Shown: positions 20,501-30,397, counted from the stretch's first letter. The stretch is 64,000 nucleotides of DNA from Nitzschia putrida (GCA_016586335.1 BLYE01000004.1:434001-498000); one strand, 5' to 3'. Numbers and translations are program-made. Notes: generated from the sequence alone by a model not told the origin.

Positions 20501-22157
20501 CTGGAATTCTCTGGATGCATATAGGCAGCCAGTCTCTCAAAGGGGACCAGAAGATGAGAACAATGTACAAGATCGCAATGGGCAACAACCAAATGGAATC
20601 CATGGACCGGGGTGCGAATGTACACCTGAGAGTGCCTTGTGTGTCCAGTACTTGCGACTACTTCACAACTTTTGTGACCGTGACTGTGATAACTACATCG
20701 GGCGTCGGCTCCTTTTGAGCGACAACGAGCGAGACTTCATTTTCCAAACACCCATGGATTCGGATTACTCCATTTCTCATTTGAGGCCCGGACTGTTGTC
20801 CAAAGTCATTACTGCCTTTATCGGGGAGTCTGATGAGTCGCCCTATCGGTTTTGGTTGGCAAGCTGTGTTGAATCTTACCTACGTGGTTCATCTCCTGCT
20901 GAACAAGTCTTTGTGGCGAGGACGGGACTATTGGACCATTTGATTGAGGACATTGCCAGTGAGCGGTTACACTGTGCCGGAAGCCTGCAAACGTCTTTCG
21001 ACTTGTTGGGTGAACTATGTAAAGGCAACTCGTTCGTTCTCCGCCTTTTGGTGACAGTTTTGGATGAAGAAAAATTCAGGAAATTGATGAGTGTGGCAGC
21101 GGCCAACTTGGTGGATTCGAATGTTTTCATTCGTTCCTTGCTTCTCAGTCTTGAGCGTATGTCGTCGTCCAATTCCTTGATGCCTCTTCATTTGGATCCT
21201 GGACAGTTTTCTGGTCGCCATGGGGGTCATTGGAGAAGCAACAATGGAATTTACTCCCGTGCTTACTTGACGCATTCGTGGTGGGACAGTTGTTTGGTCA
21301 ACATGAACGAGCTCGACAATGAGAACAAAGAATCACAGTCACCACAAGAGTACAAAGTTGACGCAAGTCGTCCATCAGATTGGTTCCCAACTCTGGGCAC
21401 CATCAATGTATATGGGATGGCGCCACCAGAGGTTTCCAAGGGCCCACCTGTGGCCTTGCACAATGGAGTTGGGCATTTCGGATGGGTGTTTACCCCAGAT
21501 GGAGAATCCCTTTCACCAGCTGCTCATGCTCCGAATACAGTTGAAAGGTTGTCGTGGTTTCTGGCTGCCAACCAAACACGTTTGCTGCGTGATTTGCTTG
21601 GTGTTGTTGACTTGACCAACATCAATCACGAAAACATTTGTTGTCTCAACACTGCCGTGGTGGTCGCTATCTTTGCCTACCGGCGACAACAGTTGGGCTC
21701 ACTTCTCGAAGACTTGCGTCGAATGAATGACGAGGAACGCGAAACCAAGATGCTTGCTTTGGATGCCGTCAGGAACGATGACGTGGTGGATCGCGCGTTT
21801 GTTCAAGCTATGAAATACATGGATATCGATCGAGAGACCCCTCCGGCACCGTACTCTCGTCGTGCCTCACTCACTCAGCGAAATTCGATCACAGTTGGGA
21901 CGTCCAATGAAGTTGACAGAAACGATGTTTTGCGAAATTTTCGCGAGGTGCTGTGGTTCTGGATTGAGTACTATACCCATCGGGGCAGAGACAGATTGTC
22001 CTTAGAATTTTCGTCTCATGTGAGATTCCAGGAATGGATAGAAGTGGTTTCACTACTTGGCGCTGACAATGGGTCACCGACTTCGCTAGTTCGGGCTCCC
22101 ATCAGATTGCCTCGTAGTCCATATCAACGAGCAGCAAGGATTGGGCGTTCTGGGTAG
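17505..22157 (+). CDS. TRPC4AP: TRPC4AP/TRUSS family protein (DUF3689), candidate CUL4-DDB1 substrate receptor
   Basis: A single exon of 1550 residues, about twice the length of the animal protein. MGSSHS at the start fits the N-myristoylation consensus (Gly2, Ser6). Residues ~1-420 are low-complexity Ser/Pro/Asn/Arg with a poly-Asn run near 112-120 and RRGSNP repeats near 360-375. From about 450 the protein is helical. The family signature lies in the C-terminal half: VEVLFVLCTLLGGRRKIDAQ, HGPGCECTPESALCVQYLRL, HNFCDRDCDNY, LLLSDNERDF, PYRFWLASCVESYLRG and LQTSFDLLGELCKGN. Human TRPC4AP serves as a DDB1-CUL4 receptor that recognises C-terminal Arg degrons and modulates TNF signalling. The function here is inferred from the family; the myristoylated, disordered N-terminus is extra. 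Confidence 0.85.
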   Translation: MGSSHSAPRRPGLQRHRSDGSIGRVNLRPSQTAGRPNSNNEYTYNAPPEELPSLLEDIGAEEDDEGRDRVSNLSAPFHRASHLDDSFANEDLTDPPPSTYYTPSPGNNSTSSNNNNNNNNSNSRRLTAVAMSGELSSQLLSPPLASQRLQTQAGPLPTLQPIHITSASSPPPNTNRPVVPVMTPETVGQPYLESHVPFQHAMPPTYVPPITDMDDHHHNMPYMYGASPDDDTSPPMPVPDFCPQGSRHNEWMGRSLETLVLGYGAVAPVLCLPEDEDDRGEESSLWGTTRRRSTVSTLGSDFGHRSSLGSFPGSRRGSLVGGGNMHGGTLANYYNRRRGDGGGNNNNSNNSARRGSNPTTRRGSNPPIMSRRGSASHGPSYRRRMSMTRGSDMGDESRSTNGGPNVALSLLARELTGRMPNRGNMPASSRLRSMGGHAMFATLDRPAGGICSEVVFLSEVIDSGDWAETQTVISRISPRLIGDPAAAMHPPGNLPPAAEDANLPPNASKFYAGGGRLGLERDAFVLAGGVEVLLRIFREPSFVGAEMARTYDARDLSEELVANRLAQCWNETLASLRELVFAIPSLVENEVIFDDGEFVPFLFTLLSHDSCFDGAAALIEEILSIQSHSPVQLATDNDLDRSGYHAVVRVSPPTTFFLGNVPDLYRLWNGFNCRQLAHFCRILALLVFEPEDRQLLESPAVLKSIELLQLRRNRAARAGRDSTVDMNQSILMGDEELTVRLLKLLRVMNFAPSLRRSSSYHVMAHFPFIADTLVMLGLNELDHWDDVDRLDGMARLILKVPGSEDKSLCELGSVAAMLENLNGLLMGNQAEPPANQLGHIIHVITAAQQAGVVVGRPRQGRTRRRASQQDSDNAHEELARANGITRDSVTMDGVASAAGMISDQVMNRGYYQDTNPDGSEMGQGGYRDYNNNHRRLRVNSAEEAANALQFNALLLGPYQVEVLFVLCTLLGGRRKIDAQEMLLSAGIIPILDDMFQRLPWNSLDAYRQPVSQRGPEDENNVQDRNGQQPNGIHGPGCECTPESALCVQYLRLLHNFCDRDCDNYIGRRLLLSDNERDFIFQTPMDSDYSISHLRPGLLSKVITAFIGESDESPYRFWLASCVESYLRGSSPAEQVFVARTGLLDHLIEDIASERLHCAGSLQTSFDLLGELCKGNSFVLRLLVTVLDEEKFRKLMSVAAANLVDSNVFIRSLLLSLERMSSSNSLMPLHLDPGQFSGRHGGHWRSNNGIYSRAYLTHSWWDSCLVNMNELDNENKESQSPQEYKVDASRPSDWFPTLGTINVYGMAPPEVSKGPPVALHNGVGHFGWVFTPDGESLSPAAHAPNTVERLSWFLAANQTRLLRDLLGVVDLTNINHENICCLNTAVVVAIFAYRRQQLGSLLEDLRRMNDEERETKMLALDAVRNDDVVDRAFVQAMKYMDIDRETPPAPYSRRASLTQRNSITVGTSNEVDRNDVLRNFREVLWFWIEYYTHRGRDRLSLEFSSHVRFQEWIEVVSLLGADNGSPTSLVRAPIRLPRSPYQRAARIGRSG

Positions 22158-22510
22158 CGCGTAGAACTACTGGGTTGCCATTCAGTGCCTTATAAATAGA
22201 TATAGGTCCTTGCTTGTTGGATAATATGTTGCACACCTTCGTTCTTGTAGAAAAATATTACGTTTACCTACTCCTTGCTAGCTAGCTTGATGATCAGTGG
22301 TGAGTGGTGAGTGGTGAGCTGTGACCAGGTGGACCAACACCGTCTGACGGGTGACCGTTCCAGATACCAGGTACGGAAAGAATCTTACGACTTACGAACC
22401 TGGCAAGACTCCGAAAGTGAGAAAACGGCATCGGGATCTTATGCCAAATTTCTCACACTGTTTTGTATCACAAGATCTGTGAACACAACTCACCACCAAA
22501 GGCATTGACA
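22158..22510. promoter_or_regulatory. Upstream region of EndoU gene
   Basis: 353 bp. TATAAATAGATATAGG begins at 22191, a good TATA-type element, though it is 320 bp from the ATG. Three tandem copies of AGTGGTG occupy 22296-22316. Confidence 0.35.
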
Positions 22511-24056
22511 ATGGATACGAAAGTAGAAGAATTTTACCAGTCTATCTTCACCGACCTTACTGTTGACCAGGAGGAGGCTCAGGAGCTCGCTGAATACTTT
22601 GACTCTTTGAATCCTCCACCTGACAAGTTGGTATGGTTGCGTGCCACTGCCTTCCGCATTGGATGTGGATTTCTTTCCGATGACCAGGAGAAAAATGTTG
22701 CCGTACTCCGAACAATCAATGCAATTGTCCACTCTCTAGAAAGGACCTGTATGATGTAAGTACTGGATCTGTTGATGTTGGTACAATGATGTTGAGTCTA
22801 ACGTCAAATGTCCTTGTGCCATGTAGCCCAAAACAGCCCGAGGGAAATTCCGAGTTCGATGGCGATGCCGCTGAAACATTCTACAAAGGACTCTTTGAAG
22901 ATTTGTCTATCGAACAAGAAGAAAATGATGACCTGTATTCTTTTTTCAAGGAGAATATCCCACCCGCCGCAAGTTTGGTTGCTCTTCGAGCCACGGCATT
23001 CAAGGCGGGAGTGGAGTTTCTCACTGAAGACAACGAACAAAACATTGCACTTCTACGGTGCATCAATGTAGTGATCCATGCGTTCGAGTCTACTTGCTTG
23101 CTGTAAGTATTTGTTCTTTATTCCTGTGCGTTGCCAATGTCCGCCCGCCTCTGATCCCCGCGTCCCCAAACAGACCCAAGGACTATTCCTTGAAATTGCC
23201 CCCGGACTTCGATTTGGATGTTTGCTTGAATGATGCTATCCAGCAAATCTGGAATTTGGATGTCAACCGCCTCAGGCCGAACGTTGACTATGTAATCAAT
23301 GTCCAGGATGGCAAGAAACCCTACTGGAAATCGGACCAAGCAGAAGATCCCCTTTTCACTAAAGTTGACAGGAACGCTCTCAAACGCCCCACCTACAAAG
23401 CATTCATTGCCTTGTTGGACAACTACAAGGCCGAGACAGGTGAGGGTGAACAGGTTTCCAATGAAGAGAAGCAAGAAATTTGGACCTTTCTCAAGGCCAT
23501 AATGCAAACCGCGCCTATGCAATTTTGTCACAAGTACTTGGTGGCGAAAGGAGCTGACAATGTACCTGAAAGCCAGTCAGATTTCATGAAGTTGTTGTAT
23601 AAGATTTGGTTCGACTTGTATTACCGCGAACGAGGAGGTGGCAAGGATTCAAGTGGATTCGAACATGTTTTCGTTGGCGAAGTGAAAGATGGACAAGTCA
23701 GTGGTTTCCACAACTGGATCCAGTTTTACTATGAAGAACAAAAGGGTCATCTTGACTACCGCGGGTACATCAAACCTCGTAGCAACTCAGAGGCCGAAGC
23801 CAACTCCGATGATCATGTCCTGACTCTTCAATTCAGCTGGAATGGAGTTGAGAAGTTTGTCGGTACCAGTTTCATTGGAGTCTCTCCAGAGTTCGAGTTT
23901 GCAGTATATACATTGTGTTTCTTACTTGGTGAAGAACAAAACGATGTCGTTCTGAACACAGGCACTGATGAGTTTCAGCTCAATATCCGGTGCTACAAGA
24001 TTGCTGGGAGTCGGATTGGCACCTCGTTCCCCGAAGCCACAGCCCATTATGATTAA
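22511..24056 (+). CDS. ENDOU: EndoU-family (XendoU) endoribonuclease with duplicated N-terminal module
   Basis: Three exons (22511-22755, 22827-23102, 23174-24056), 467 residues; both introns are 71 bp and phase 2. Exon 3 encodes the XendoU domain (about residues 175-467). Two candidate catalytic His lie 15 residues apart in GFEHVFVGE and GFHNWIQFY, followed by KGHLDYRGYIKPR and a C-terminal barrel-like sheet. EndoU enzymes are Mn2+- or Ca2+-dependent and cut at U residues, leaving 2',3'-cyclic phosphate. Exons 1 and 2 encode two copies of an ~80-residue helical module; each has FY, DL, LRATAF, and a TC pair followed by PK at the end. No signal peptide is visible, so the protein should be cytosolic or nuclear, unlike secreted animal ENDOU. 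The start is the only ATG in exon 1 upstream of the module. Confidence 0.9.
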
Positions 24057-24641
24057 AAGTTGAATCAACACCACGACGCCGAGCTGCCTGCCCAACCATG
24101 CAAATGGTATTATGAGAATGAATACTTGAGCCTGAAACCGAACTGGTGGCGCCTTTTGCGCATCAATTAGTACAGATTAACCTTTTACCATAGAGCAAGA
24201 TGGAGTACTTTGTAGTTTCTTGTCTTGATTGTGTGAGTGAGGCTTCAAAAGAGATAAGATTTCTGAAACATGAATATTGATGACACCATTGTAATCGGTA
24301 CTCGATACGGTGTCCACGTGTCCAACCATTCTTGCGAGATTCGCCAATAAATTTCAAACGGATCGATCCACCCTGACAAATCGTTTCGAATAGAATGATG
24401 TGAATGAAGGCTCTCTAGAAAAGCAACGAAAGAAAACGCAGCTCGTTTGTATTTGTATCTCTAGCAAAATTAATGTAATATATATCTGTGTGTGCGCACC
24501 GGTGAAGTCACTTGATGTAGGAAACGGGGATTCCCGTCGCTACCATGAACGATTCATGGAATTTTCTTGGTGTAGATCATGCTTGTCAGATAATGAAGAG
24601 TCACAAAACAACGAGGTTGCTTGGCATCCAATCTTCTGCCC
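24057..24641. other. Intergenic, no gene seen
   Basis: About 585 bp of AT-rich sequence after EndoU. Short frames on both strands lack starts and domain signals. Probably 3' UTR and spacer. Confidence 0.4.
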
Positions 24642-24854
24642 TCATTGGAAGCAGACATTGTTGTGCCTTCCAGAGGTCCTGGCAAAAGGTGGGCAGGGCA
24701 AGACAATCGGAGCCGATCCGATAGATTCAGATATCTTGGGCTGTTGTTGATCCCATCCAGAGGATGTGGTTGGTACCATCGCGGCAATGGATACAACCAA
24801 CAACAACGAGACGAAGAAGGCAAGGCTTCCAACTTTCAATGTAGCTTGAACCAT
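24642..24854 (-). CDS. Candidate small secreted peptide (70 residues)
   Basis: Single exon from the ATG of MVQATLKVGSL. A basic residue followed by a strong hydrophobic core (LAFFVSLLLVVSIAAMV, residues 11-27) gives a good signal-peptide profile, leaving ~43 polar residues (SSGWDQQQPKISESIGS...) with two Cys and a basic C-terminus. No family is recognised. It stands alone in a 2.4-kb gene-poor stretch. The reading frame is open further upstream (to 25019), but that part looks non-coding. The alternative is a chance ORF; length alone does not exclude it. Confidence 0.4.
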   Translation of the reverse strand: MVQATLKVGSLAFFVSLLLVVSIAAMVPTTSSGWDQQQPKISESIGSAPIVLPCPPFARTSGRHNNVCFQ

Positions 24855-26538
24855 GATGATATATCTTCTCGCCAATCCCAAAATATGAGAAGAATCCTTT
24901 GTCGAAATGAAAAGCGATCCTGTTTTTTTGGGGATGCGGCGCGGGGTAGTGTTCGCGTTGGACCGCAAATCTACTGCAGCGCCGAGAAATACACGATGAC
25001 CATTGTCAAAATGACTCAATATTTGGACAACGACACGTCATGTCAATATATGCGAACAAGGCGTTGGTGTCATATAGTTTGTCCCCACATTAATTACTCA
25101 GAATAGGGACTAGGAGTGGCCCATTATTACTATCCAAAGATTCCTGATGCGACAAAAAGCCAAAGCCCCAAGCACGGCAACCACTAAGTATCCCGGCCGT
25201 CCGCCGAAGCGAGGATGTTATGGCTTAGGGGAAGACGAAAACTCCCTTCAACTCTCCACGTGAAGAGACGTACAGCAGTAGTGTAAGAACTGAGGAGTTC
25301 TCGTTGGCAGCGCGCCGCACCGCCACCACAACCACAACCACCACCACCACGGGATCACCACCGCCGGCGGAGGAACGATTTAGAACCTCTACCGGTAGTA
25401 GTATACTTCTGCTCTCTTTTTTACTCTACCACAGCTACGACGACCACGATGAGTCGCTTTGAAACAGAATGATAATAACGTTAGTACGGTAGAGAGGAGA
25501 AGAGCCCAAAAAGCTAATAAGCGTGAGGAAATATCGCTCCGCTTTCCGCTTCCACTACCGTAGAAGGAGGAAAGAAACACTCCGAGTATGATGTCTCATT
25601 TTTTGGAATGGAATCAATTGTTGTACTACGGTATCAACAACGCGGGGTAAGGAAGTTCTCGTCAAAGCGTTCTTCCCCCAAAGGCAGAGAAACAACCTTC
25701 GGGAGTACTCTTTTCAGTCATCAGTCATCAGTAGTACTAACTAGTACTAACGTTAGTAGTAGTTAGTAGTATCACTCCGAACCAAGAAGCTGTATTCGCA
25801 TAATATAATGCTTACACCCAAGCTGGCTACTAGCAAGCAACTACTAAAGTTAGCACGGTTGAGGGCGTGCAGCAGTACGCCTGGTGTACTCTACCTGCAA
25901 ACTACCACAAGTCGTAGAAGAGAATTACTTCTATGAGTTCTAGCGTTATGGCAAGGGATTCTTGCGGATCCAAATGGTACAGGTACTGTGGAGGAAAATA
26001 CTAACGTGTAGGAAGAGTGGGAAGAATCATGTCAATTTGCAGGAAACGGCATGATCGAAACAATACAGTTCCGGCCCGTAACCTCGACTACTGAAGTGTG
26101 AACACTACTAAATAACTCCTGCTTCTTGAACAAACAAGATGCTACTAATAGTCGCTTTGACGAGGACCTCTACAAGGTAGTAGGTGCAGTAGAAGTAGTA
26201 TTAGCGCCACTTCCAACTTTCACCTCGTTCTTTCTTGTCAACCGTCCATCGCGATAGTAGTCTCAGAGCTCTTAGCACCTATGAGAGTTGAGATGGCCTC
26301 TTGCAAGTGATGCAGTTGCAATTGATGTACTATTGATGTACTGTACTAGTTAGTAAAGAAGTTGTTGTTCTAAAGCTAATTTAACCGGTGGTTGCTTGAT
26401 CCAGCTTTTGGAGTCGTGCAGTTCGAACTATTGACGTCAGCAAGCCCTTCCTGCCGAAGTCATTCGACACGTGTCATCGAAAACCATTGCAGCAGCTCAT
26501 TTGGACATTCCTTTTGAAACGCAAACAAGAGTTACAGC
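24855..26538. other. Long gene-free region with AGTA/TAACGTTA-type short repeats
   Basis: About 1.7 kb with no supported coding frame. It is rich in short AGTAGT and ACTAC words. The decamer AACGTTAGTA occurs at 25477-25486 and again at 25749-25758, the second copy within the palindrome ACTAACGTTAGT. TCATCAG repeats occur near 25718-25731. It includes the Derlin promoter at its right end. No transposon ends or tRNA recognised. Confidence 0.4.
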
Positions 26539-27447
26539 ATGCCCGTTCAGAACGTTGCTGGGGTTGGCGACGCTGCAGGACCTGATGTAAGTGTCGATGC
26601 TGCTTTTTTAAAGGTTAATTTAATGTCTTGATAGTCTTGATGGATACCCAAACTAATTCCTGTTGTCTTGCAGCAATGGTTCAAGTCTTTGCCCATTATC
26701 ACGCAATATTGGTTTGGTGCCACAGGAGTCGTGACGCTAGCTGCAAACTTTGGAATTGTCAACCCTTATCTTCTTTTCTGGTCTTGGAATGATATTAAAA
26801 GCAGGTTGGAGTTGTGGCGCTTCCTGACCCCCTTTTGCTTTGCTGGTCCTTTCGATTTCTCTACCCTGATGGTCGTGTATTTGTTGGTTCAATTTAGCAA
26901 GCAATATGAGTTGGGAGGTCCCTTCAATACTGGCGCCGGGGGAGGAACTGCCGACTACGCCTTCTGTCTTCTACTGGGTGCAGGTGGAGTCCTTGTAACT
27001 TACCCCTTGCTACTGCGATTTGTTCGAATCCCACCCACCTTTTGCCGGACATTGATTTACTACGTTCTCTATATTTGGAGCAAGCGCAACCCTACGGCGC
27101 AGGCCAACATCTGGGGAATCCCAATGGCTGCGATATATCTTCCTTTTGCCTATTTGGCTTTCAGCGTTTTCACGGGCCAGTCCTACATGGACCTTATTCA
27201 TGGCATGTCAGCGGGGCACGTATACTATTTCTTGGTGGATGTTGTTCCAATGGTCTATGGAAAGGATTTGCTCAGAACGCCACAGTTTCTTATCAATTAC
27301 TTCGGCACTGGTCAATATCAACCTCAGCAACCGATGAACGCTGCTCCAAGACAACCTGCTGCAGCCCCCGCTGGAGGTGGCGCGGCCCCAGCTGGCGGAG
27401 GCGGTCACAACTGGGGTGGTGGCGGACGAGCGTTGGGTCGAAACTAA
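26539..27447 (+). CDS. DERL1: Derlin (Der1 family), ER-associated degradation rhomboid pseudoprotease
   Basis: Two exons (26539-26586, 26674-27447), 273 residues; 87-bp phase-0 intron after a 16-codon first exon. The conserved Derlin N-terminus appears as QQWFKSLPIITQYWFG, followed by the WR motif in LELWRFLTPF and about six TM helices; no catalytic Ser/His dyad is seen, as expected for a pseudoprotease. The C-tail is Pro/Ala/Gly-rich and ends in HNWGGGGRALG, a good SHP box for binding the AAA ATPase p97/Cdc48. Derlins form part of the retrotranslocation channel with HRD1. Diatoms also have plastid (SELMA) Derlins; this one lacks a bipartite presequence and keeps the SHP box, so the host ER version is more likely. 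Confidence 0.94.
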
Positions 27448-27508
27448 ATGGGTCTACCATTTCCTGCTTCTACTGTAATCTATTCTTGATGACATGAGGT
27501 TGGCGTTA

Positions 27509-30055
27509 CTAATTGTCTCCATAAGCACGTTCCAATCTCTCTTTGGTGAGAACACCCACAAGTAGACGTTTCCACCGGAGCAATATGGCGTTTTGGCGGT
27601 TTTCATGCTCTTCTTGTAGTAGATGACTTTGCATCTCCGTATGTGCCTCTCGTAGTAACTCGTCGTTGTGTTGATGGACTACAATTCCCCTAATTGTTGG
27701 CGTGCGATTTCCTCCATGACCCTCAAAGCCAATAAGGCACGGAGCATACGGTATCCCCAACTTTTTGGCAACCTTGGCAACATTGCGTTCGTCAATATGG
27801 ACCAAGCCAGGGTTCAATAAGGCCAGCTCAATGTTGTTGTGCTCATTCACGGGAATGGGATCTGTTGGTCCAATGGGAGCTGGAGACCATGGCTCTGTTT
27901 GCCAAGACGCATAGAGCGCTTCTTTCCCGTCATCTAAAGGTGCTGATGCGTCCTCAATAATTTTCTGTCGGGCATTTTCACTACCATCATTGCCACTCCC
28001 GACACCATAGGAACGGAGTGCTTGGAATGATTTCTTTGCTGGCTTGGCCTTTTTCTTAACTCGTCGGATTGGCTTTCTCAATTCTGTTGCCCGGACCTTC
28101 CTTCCTTGGTACAGCCATTTTCGTTCCACCAAGGCAGTCTCCACGTCCTCACGTCGAAAAACCAATTCGCCCTTGAAAACACCACATACCCGTTTCTTCG
28201 CATCGGGTTTGAGAACTTCGGATGTCTTGAGCAAAGACGGTAGAATGTAAACTGGACTTCTTTGAAAAGCGACCTTGCTCGTAGGAATTGGTTCTTGTTC
28301 CTGAGAGTCCCGTAAGAGCTTCTCCTCGTGTCGATCCACTTCGTCCATTATTTCATGGTTAGATACTACTCCCTGAAGGGAAGTAACCCCCTCTGGAAGG
28401 GTACCATGGGATACTTTCTTGCGATGGCTATGTTGACGATGATCTAGTTTCTGCAACATGTTTCCCCACCACATGTCCACTCGTTCCTTGTCACCCCATC
28501 GCACTTGCTTCCCACGCAGGATACCTCGTCGTTGAAGTGTTTGCATGTGACTGGTAGAATACCTTGCGGTGACATCGGTTAGTCGTGGCCTCAGATCATC
28601 ACCTTTTTCACCGTTTCCATGCTCGACTGCCAAAACATAGGGAAGCGGAAGTTTCTTGTTGGTTTTGGCAAATGATAGGCCATTTAGAACGGCATACCAT
28701 GCCACTTCAGCTACTTGAGGTTGATCGAACTGCTGTAGCGTAGGATCCACCGGAATCCACTGATAGCGCTTGGATGATTTCAGGGTTGCAGAAGGCACTG
28801 GATTTGTTTGTTTGTGTGAGACGGGTCTCTTTCCATGTTGGGCATCGCAAAGCACCTCCACCCAGCAGAGCAACGGGGGTATCGAAGAGTGGTCTTTTGA
28901 CACTGGTGCTACCTCTGGATCTATAAATCGATGGCCCTTTTCTGTCTTGGATCGCTTGGCTGGGCGCTTTCGGTCCACATGCTCTTGAAGGATTTGAGAA
29001 ACCTTTGTCCAGTTGTCTGCAAACCGCTGAAGGAGTTGCTTGGATTGGATCGAGCGGAAAAGTGGATGGTTGACGTTTAAATCACGCTGAATAGGGTCCA
29101 GAATGACAACATACCGCGCCCTCCAACCCAAGGATCTGACAGAAGAAAGGAACAATTGAACATGATCGGATCGATGGAACATTCCACACAATGATCTCTG
29201 GTCGTCTTGTCTAGCATTCACCAAGGCCTGACAATAGTCCAAGGTGCGATATTGAATAGGTTCAAAGGGTGACACGTCGGGACTGGAACAGGATGCCCCG
29301 GAATCGCGCTGGGGAGTAGGGCCTCTCGATCGCCTCCGCCGACGATGTCCCAGGCCAGCAACGACCATGTCTGCAGTTCGATGGAGACCGGGGTGTATTT
29401 GATAACAAAAGTATTGGAAAAAATGAAAGAGATCCTGGTATGTAGGACAAGATTTGTATTCTTGTACCCAAGCGCTGGGAAGGGTGCTATGTGCAACATG
29501 CAAGGCTAAAGGCTCGGAAGCTTGCTTGGAAGCGAAAACTGCGTTGGATGTCAATGCCAACAAATGAGTCCTTTCGAGTTGCCGAAGCAAATGCTGCAAC
29601 TTGGGGCTCAATGATTCCCAACGATAAGACTTTTTAGAAGACGGGCGCTTTGAATTGGTTTCACTCTCCGATTTTGGTTTTGCAGTCAAATCCAACGTCA
29701 CAGTGTGGTCGGCGGCAAGTTTCGCGACTGATGTCGCCTCCTCGGTTGGTACATCTTCCCAAAGAATACCGTCACCTTCGTCATCACCTTCATCATCTGA
29801 TTCCTCGGCAAACGGAACACCCTCAAAATCATTGACAAAACCTACTTGATCATCGCGATCATTGCCATCATCTTCACTAGCTGAGTCATCTCCGCCAAAT
29901 GAGAAAGTAGGGACTTCTTCATTGTCTTGTTCCTTGGCTGTCACTGCCGCCTCTTGGTTTCCTAACCAAATGAACGAATTTCCCTTAGCCGCGCTTTCAT
30001 TGTTGTCTCCTTCTACACTTTCTTCTTCTGAAGAATAGTTCCATTCAAAGCTCAT
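27509..30055 (-). CDS. XPC: XPC/Rad4 nucleotide excision repair damage sensor
   Basis: Single exon, 848 residues. The N-terminal ~135 residues are acidic and disordered (runs of Asp/Glu near 55-105). A transglutaminase-like Rad4 fold follows, including RYQWIPVDPTLQQFD and EVAWYAVLNGLSFAKTN before RLTDVTARYS. Beta-hairpin domains come next: BHD1 near 590-640 (IPTSKVAFQRSPVYILPSLL), BHD2 (VFKGELVFRREDVETALVER), and BHD3 (NIELALLNPGLVHIDERN, then PCLIGFEGHGGNRTPTIRG). The C-terminus is a basic helical tail. XPC/Rad4 recognises helix-distorting lesions with Rad23/centrin and recruits TFIIH. The order and content of BHD1-3 make this firm. It converges on Derlin with 61 bp between stops and is divergent from the glutaredoxin gene. 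Confidence 0.93.
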   Translation of the reverse strand: MSFEWNYSSEEESVEGDNNESAAKGNSFIWLGNQEAAVTAKEQDNEEVPTFSFGGDDSASEDDGNDRDDQVGFVNDFEGVPFAEESDDEGDDEGDGILWEDVPTEEATSVAKLAADHTVTLDLTAKPKSESETNSKRPSSKKSYRWESLSPKLQHLLRQLERTHLLALTSNAVFASKQASEPLALHVAHSTLPSAWVQEYKSCPTYQDLFHFFQYFCYQIHPGLHRTADMVVAGLGHRRRRRSRGPTPQRDSGASCSSPDVSPFEPIQYRTLDYCQALVNARQDDQRSLCGMFHRSDHVQLFLSSVRSLGWRARYVVILDPIQRDLNVNHPLFRSIQSKQLLQRFADNWTKVSQILQEHVDRKRPAKRSKTEKGHRFIDPEVAPVSKDHSSIPPLLCWVEVLCDAQHGKRPVSHKQTNPVPSATLKSSKRYQWIPVDPTLQQFDQPQVAEVAWYAVLNGLSFAKTNKKLPLPYVLAVEHGNGEKGDDLRPRLTDVTARYSTSHMQTLQRRGILRGKQVRWGDKERVDMWWGNMLQKLDHRQHSHRKKVSHGTLPEGVTSLQGVVSNHEIMDEVDRHEEKLLRDSQEQEPIPTSKVAFQRSPVYILPSLLKTSEVLKPDAKKRVCGVFKGELVFRREDVETALVERKWLYQGRKVRATELRKPIRRVKKKAKPAKKSFQALRSYGVGSGNDGSENARQKIIEDASAPLDDGKEALYASWQTEPWSPAPIGPTDPIPVNEHNNIELALLNPGLVHIDERNVAKVAKKLGIPYAPCLIGFEGHGGNRTPTIRGIVVHQHNDELLREAHTEMQSHLLQEEHENRQNAILLRWKRLLVGVLTKERLERAYGDN

Positions 30056-30397
30056 GGTGGCGGCTCATCTCTTGCTGCATAATGGGTTGGTGAGGTTCGG
30101 TACGAGTAGTTGCTTGAATCTGGCATAATGATTGTCAGTATCTAATCGTAGTAGTCAATGATTGAGTCCCTTGTCTGCTTGGACCGATAACCTTGACACG
30201 GCAACGAGTGGTGTACAGTAGTAGCAAGATGCCACCCTACGTACGTACGTTACGTACTCGTGCCGCACCGCTATCCGAAGAAGGTCGGAGCGTTCGCGGA
30301 AGATCCATCACCACGACAACACCTGCCCGACGACCGACGACTGGCGACAGGCACAAATTCCGCTTTCTCCTTGTTATACCGGTAGTATTGCAGCACG
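30056..30397. promoter_or_regulatory. Divergent region XPC / glutaredoxin
   Basis: 342 bp; contains the alternating tract TACGTACGTACGTTACGTAC near 30239-30257. Otherwise no clear core-promoter element. Confidence 0.35.
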
